A stretch of DNA of 26,492 bases, from positions 1 to 26,492 of the forward strand of contig JALHSV010000432.1 in the NCBI GenBank assembly GCA_022865525.1, in the 5' to 3' direction. Each line of letters begins with the position of its first letter. Within the stretch, counting starts at the first letter, position 1. Below are positions 23,464 to 26,492 of this stretch, one piece after another. Position numbers and translations under genes: made by a program. Below the pieces are notes generated by a model. That model was not told the origin of the DNA. It saw only the letters and a list, made by a program, of their open reading frames with translations, and did no database searches. This stretch comes from Thermodesulfovibrionales bacterium. Its GTDB lineage: Bacteria; Nitrospirota; Thermodesulfovibrionia; Thermodesulfovibrionales; SM23-35.

Positions 23464-24518
23464 AAAAAATTGTTTCGATCGTCGGCGCACGGCCGCAGTT
23501 TATCAAGCTGGCACCGCTATCCAGGAGCATGCGAAGATACTTCAAGGAAACGATCATTCATACCGGGCAGCATTATGACATCAACATGTCGGAGGGATTT
23601 TTCAGGGAATTGCATATCCCGCTCCCGGATGTAAATTTGGAAGTAGGCTCTGAGGCCCATGGCAGGCAAACCGGAAAGATGCTGATCCAACTGGAAGAAG
23701 CCTTGAAAAGTCATGGCCCTGATTTGGCCGTCATTTTTGGCGATACCAATACTACACTGGCAGGAGCTTTGGCGGCCGGAAAATTGGGGATTCCCCTCGT
23801 CCACGTCGAAGCTGGGCTGAGAAGCTTCAACCGCTCCATGCCCGAGGAGATCAACCGCATCGTCGCCGATCATTGTTCCGATATTCTATTTGCTCCGACC
23901 CGGACGGCCATGAACAACCTGGAAAAAGAGGGATTGATAAAGCGGTCCCACTTGACCGGGGATATCATGGCCGACGCCTTGTTGGAAAATATTCAAATCG
24001 CGGAGAAACAGCCTGGAATATTGAAAAAATTGGGAGTTAAGAATAAATCATATTACCTGTTGACGCTTCATCGGCCTTATACTGTGGATGAGCATGGCAA
24101 GTTGAAAAATATCTTTGACAAGCTTAACGGTCTTGATAAACCGGTTGTTTTTCCGGTTCATCCACGGACATGCAAGATCATCAAGGGAAATGGAATGCAT
24201 GCCGGTAGCAATATCGTTTTGATCGATCCCGTGGGCTATTTGGATATGCTGGTTTTGGAAAAAAATTCTCTGAAAATTCTGACGGATTCGGGCGGCGTAC
24301 AGAAGGAGGCCTATTTGCTCGGAATTCCCTGCATCACCCTGCGCCCGGAAACCGAATGGACCGAAACGGTGGATGCCGGCTGGAACCAGTTACTGGATCC
24401 CGAGGATCCGGATCTTGCCCATAAAATAATCGCTTTCAATCCAGGTGGGAAAAGAAATGATATCTTTGGGGAACATGTAGCAGAGAAAATGACTGAAATC
24501 ATTAAAAGGGTGATCTGA
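23460..24518 (+). CDS. wecB: UDP-N-acetylglucosamine 2-epimerase, non-hydrolysing (WecB type)
   Basis: A 352-residue GT-B-like epimerase with an ATGA overlap upstream. VGARPQFIKLAPL (8-20), GDTNTTL (94-100), VHVEAGLRS (114-122), PEEINR (128-133), HPRT (234-237) and DSGGVQKEA (276-284) are the conserved residues of the family; RPETEWTETVDAG follows. The GxRPQFIK opening marks the non-hydrolysing class, which interconverts UDP-GlcNAc and UDP-ManNAc, rather than the hydrolysing NeuC/LegG class, which usually has GTRADY or GTRAEY. The usual HRxEN motif appears as HRPYTVD (204-210), a small deviation. In this locus it could supply a ManNAc-type residue for the repeat unit. Providing ManNAc for nonulosonate synthesis is less likely for this class but cannot be excluded. 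Cytoplasmic. Confidence 0.85.
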   Translation: MKKIVSIVGARPQFIKLAPLSRSMRRYFKETIIHTGQHYDINMSEGFFRELHIPLPDVNLEVGSEAHGRQTGKMLIQLEEALKSHGPDLAVIFGDTNTTLAGALAAGKLGIPLVHVEAGLRSFNRSMPEEINRIVADHCSDILFAPTRTAMNNLEKEGLIKRSHLTGDIMADALLENIQIAEKQPGILKKLGVKNKSYYLLTLHRPYTVDEHGKLKNIFDKLNGLDKPVVFPVHPRTCKIIKGNGMHAGSNIVLIDPVGYLDMLVLEKNSLKILTDSGGVQKEAYLLGIPCITLRPETEWTETVDAGWNQLLDPEDPDLAHKIIAFNPGGKRNDIFGEHVAEKMTEIIKRVI

Positions 24519-24525
24519 GATCAAT

Positions 24526-25017
24526 ATGCAACGACAAAGAGCGATCAAGGCTCTGGTTCTAGACATCGACGGCGTGCTGACCGATGGAACTGTCGAGGTC
24601 CAAGGACCAACCCGGAAAAGGGTTTTTCTCAGGGATCTCGATGCTTTGACCCTTCTAAAGAATAAAGGGATCCCCATCGCCTTTTTGTCAGGTGAAGATG
24701 AAGCAGCAGTAAGACCTGTTGTCGAACGTTGCGGGGGTGCGAGTCAGGTTATCTGCCAGGCCAAGAACAAGGAAACGGGGATACGGGAAATTGCCCGCAA
24801 GCTCGATCTTGATCTGTCCGAGCTTTGCTACCTAGCCGATGCCCGTCGCGACATACCGGCCTTGAAGCTGGTCGGCCTTGCTTTGTGCCCTGCCGACGGT
24901 GACCCCCTGGCAAAACAAACTGCCCATATCGTACTCGAGGCCTGCGGCGGGCGCGGCGCTGTCGCCGAGGCTGTGGACCTGATCCTTGAGGGATACGAAA
25001 CCGGGGCGGAAGGATGA
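24526..25017 (+). CDS. HAD-superfamily phosphatase, KdsC/NeuA-C-terminal type
   Basis: A 163-residue single-domain HAD protein of the C0 (capless) type. DIDGVLTDG (13-21) is motif I with the nucleophile Asp 13 and the acid/base Asp 15; LSGE (54-57) is motif II; Lys 80 or Lys 82 is the motif III lysine; ADARRD (104-109) gives the metal-binding Asp pair, with Ala where most relatives have Gly. Length matches KdsC (about 160-180 residues). KdsC removes the phosphate from KDO-8-phosphate, and related domains are fused to CMP-sialate synthetases in some organisms and can act on nonulosonate-9-phosphate. LSGE rather than the LSGR seen in many KdsC proteins favours the latter group. The next gene is a CMP-nonulosonate synthetase overlapping by 4 bp, so the two form a split version of that fusion. 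The exact substrate is unproven. Confidence 0.87.
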   Translation: MQRQRAIKALVLDIDGVLTDGTVEVQGPTRKRVFLRDLDALTLLKNKGIPIAFLSGEDEAAVRPVVERCGGASQVICQAKNKETGIREIARKLDLDLSELCYLADARRDIPALKLVGLALCPADGDPLAKQTAHIVLEACGGRGAVAEAVDLILEGYETGAEG

Positions 25018-25766
25018 CCGATAAAAAAGTGAAGATCATGGCCGTCATCCCGGCCCGCGGCGGGTCCAAAGGAATACCCCGGAAGAATATTGTCGATTTA
25101 GGCGGGAAACCTTTGATCGCCTACACCATCGAGGTGGCCCGACGATCGAAACTGATCGATGCGGCCATCGTGTCGACCGACGACGCCGAGATCGCCGAAG
25201 TGGCGAAGGCGTTGGGCGCGGATGTTCCTTTCCTCAGGCCTGCCGAGCTGGCCCGCGACGACTCGTCCGATATCGACTACTTGAAACATGCCCTGGCGTG
25301 GGTGGAGGAGCATCGCGGCTGGCAGCCGGAGATCCTGGCCATCCTGCAGCCCACCATGCCGTTCCGCCGCGTCGAGGACGTCGACGGTGCCCTGCGCTTC
25401 ATGATCGAGCAAGACTGCGACTCGGTGCGCACCCTGGCCGTGCCCACGCACGTGACGCCCTACAAGATGTGGTTCCTCGATGACCCGGAGAAGGGGACCA
25501 TCTCACCGGTCCTGAAAACGGAATATTACGAGCGGCTGCTGACCGACGTGCCGCGCCAGAAGCTCAGGCCCTGCTACTGGCAGCCGGGGGTCGTGATCGC
25601 TACCCGCGCCAAATTCGTCAGGCAGGGGAGGGTATTCGGTCCTGACCTGCGCGGCTATGTGGTTGACATACGAACTGCCCACGACATCGACGAGCCTGCC
25701 GACCTGGAATATGCCGAGTTCTTGATCCATAAGCAAAAAAAAACGGGGGATGACCGAAATGGCTGA
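25014..25766 (+). CDS. CMP-nonulosonate (acylneuraminate) cytidylyltransferase
   Basis: A 250-residue protein with an ATGA overlap and GGAAGG just before its ATG. IPARGGSKGIPRKN (12-25) is the CTP-binding signature of the NeuA/LegF/PseF family, LQPTMPFR (111-118) its second motif (usually LQPTSPLR), and VVDIRTAHDIDEPADLE (216-232) the C-terminal metal and dimer region. Enzymes of this family couple CTP with a nine-carbon sugar acid (sialic, legionaminic or pseudaminic) to form the CMP donor used by glycosyltransferases. The substrate cannot be fixed from these motifs. The adjacent HAD phosphatase and SDR, and the LegB-like dehydratase 16 kb upstream, make a legionaminic-type acid plausible. 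Very GC-rich (43 of 60 bases at 25321-25380), unlike the genes 2-4 kb upstream. Confidence 0.9.
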   Translation: MTDKKVKIMAVIPARGGSKGIPRKNIVDLGGKPLIAYTIEVARRSKLIDAAIVSTDDAEIAEVAKALGADVPFLRPAELARDDSSDIDYLKHALAWVEEHRGWQPEILAILQPTMPFRRVEDVDGALRFMIEQDCDSVRTLAVPTHVTPYKMWFLDDPEKGTISPVLKTEYYERLLTDVPRQKLRPCYWQPGVVIATRAKFVRQGRVFGPDLRGYVVDIRTAHDIDEPADLEYAEFLIHKQKKTGDDRNG

Positions 25767-26492
25767 ATTTTTGGAGAAACTCTTTTCATTGGCGGGAAAA
25801 ACAGTTCTGGTCACCGGGGCATCCCGGGGCATCGGCCATGCCCTTGCCGGGGCTTGTGCCGCCGCCGGCGGCCAGGTCTATGCCATGGCCCGATCCCGAT
25901 CCACCCCGGCTTTTGCCGGGGGCAGCGTAAGCTATAAAAGCTGCGATATCACCGATGGCAAAAAGCTTGCGGATCTCTGTGAACAGATGGCCAATAGTCA
26001 CGGCAGCATTGATGTTCTGGTCAATTGCGTCGGCGTCAGCCTTGGACCTGATCCGGATGGACAGATGAACGCCTTTGAGGAGACCGTGGCGGTCAACCTG
26101 ACGGCTTCCTATCGCCTGATGCTGGCCGTCTATCCTCATATGAGAACCAAAGGCGGGTCCATTATCAATCTTTCCAGCCTTGCCAGCCGCTTCGGCATGC
26201 CGCAGAACCCCGGCTACGTGGCCAGCAAGGGCGGATTGGCCATGCTTTGCAAGGGATTAGCGGTCGATTGGGGGCCGGAAGGGATCCGGGTGAACACGAT
26301 CGTGCCAGGATATATCCTGACCGATATGACGCAGAAAAGCTTTGACGACCCGGCATTGCGGGCCGAAAGGCAGGCGCGCATGATCCTTGACCGCTGGGGA
26401 ACTCCGGCGGACCTCGTCGGGGCGGTCATCTTCCTGGCTTCGGATGCCTCGTCCTATGTCACCGGGGCCGATATCGTCGTCGATGGCGGCTG
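25759..26492 (+). CDS. SDR-family oxidoreductase, 3' end beyond the window
   Basis: The frame is open to the right edge (244 complete codons), so the stop lies outside. The ATG overlaps the cytidylyltransferase stop by 8 bp, with a G-run (GGGGG) about ten bases upstream. TGASRGIG (19-26) binds the dinucleotide, NCVG (89-92) replaces the usual NNAG, S139/S140 and YVASK (153-157) form the catalytic set, and PGYILTDMT is the post-catalytic loop. ASDASSYVTGADIVVDGG is the C-terminal signature of classical SDRs of about 250 residues, so only a few residues are missing. It is close to FabG in layout but its position directly after a CMP-nonulosonate synthetase recalls PtmA, an SDR encoded next to such a gene in Campylobacter flagellar glycosylation loci. 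It would reduce or oxidise a sugar intermediate; the substrate is inferred. Confidence 0.9.
   Translation, partial: MAEFLEKLFSLAGKTVLVTGASRGIGHALAGACAAAGGQVYAMARSRSTPAFAGGSVSYKSCDITDGKKLADLCEQMANSHGSIDVLVNCVGVSLGPDPDGQMNAFEETVAVNLTASYRLMLAVYPHMRTKGGSIINLSSLASRFGMPQNPGYVASKGGLAMLCKGLAVDWGPEGIRVNTIVPGYILTDMTQKSFDDPALRAERQARMILDRWGTPADLVGAVIFLASDASSYVTGADIVVDGG

Noticed and set aside
23460..24518. Hydrolysing 2-epimerase (NeuC/LegG)
   Set aside because: The opening VGARPQFIK and the DSGGVQKEA block match the non-hydrolysing WecB class; NeuC and LegG usually begin with GTRADY or GTRAEY.

Overview
The window is an internal slice of one large surface-glycan biosynthesis cluster. It could belong to an O-antigen, a capsule or an exopolysaccharide. 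I see 25 genes, all on the + strand; the first and last are cut by the window edges. The largest gap between genes is 47 bp and many junctions overlap (ATGA, TGATG, TAATG), so the layout looks like a single long operon or a few translationally coupled sub-operons. I see no tRNA, rRNA, CRISPR array, transposase or convincing terminator. The lipid flippase and nucleotide-sugar genes point to a bacterium, most likely Gram-negative. Base composition swings from roughly 25% to 70% GC between blocks, and I cannot name the lineage.

Layout. (1) 3-1073: 3' part of a PLP-dependent sugar aminotransferase. (2) 1096-3863: a very AT-rich cassette with a GT-C type membrane glycosyltransferase and two left-handed beta-helix acyltransferases. 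(3) 3906-8546: SAM methyltransferase, Wzx-type flippase and two GT-B glycosyltransferases. (4) 8547-11081: a nucleotide-sugar block with a LegB-like 4,6-dehydratase, a sugar-1-phosphate nucleotidyltransferase and a second extended SDR. (5) 11097-14386: one GT2 and two GT4 glycosyltransferases. (6) 14380-22370: a tightly coupled modification block with a polysaccharide deacetylase, an asparagine-synthetase-like protein lacking the glutaminase cysteine, a PaaK/CapK-like AMP-forming ligase, a GT4, a complete AsnB-type amidotransferase and a FemAB/GNAT-like acyltransferase. (7) 22372-26492: a DUF354 protein, a WecB-type 2-epimerase, a HAD phosphatase, a CMP-nonulosonate cytidylyltransferase and an SDR.

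How they may work together. Blocks 1, 4 and 7 would supply unusual activated sugars: a 4-amino sugar, an NDP-4-keto-6-deoxy sugar, an N-acetylmannosamine-type sugar and a CMP-activated nonulosonic acid (sialic, legionaminic or similar). Seven recognisable glycosyltransferases, plus possibly the DUF354 protein, would assemble the repeat unit. Methyl, acyl, deacetyl and amide-forming enzymes would decorate it, and the flippase would move the lipid-linked unit across the inner membrane. A nonulosonate synthase (NeuB/LegI type), a polymerase (Wzy), an initiating phosphoglycosyltransferase and export or chain-length proteins are not in the window.

The most unusual part is block 6, where several enzymes that activate carboxylates or form amides sit in one overlapping run with a deacetylase. 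The set resembles the accessory enzymes of exosortase-associated exopolysaccharide loci, but no exosortase is visible here. A sharp composition break inside the asnB coding sequence (near 20340) and the AT-rich cassette at 1074-3900 indicate assembly by recombination.
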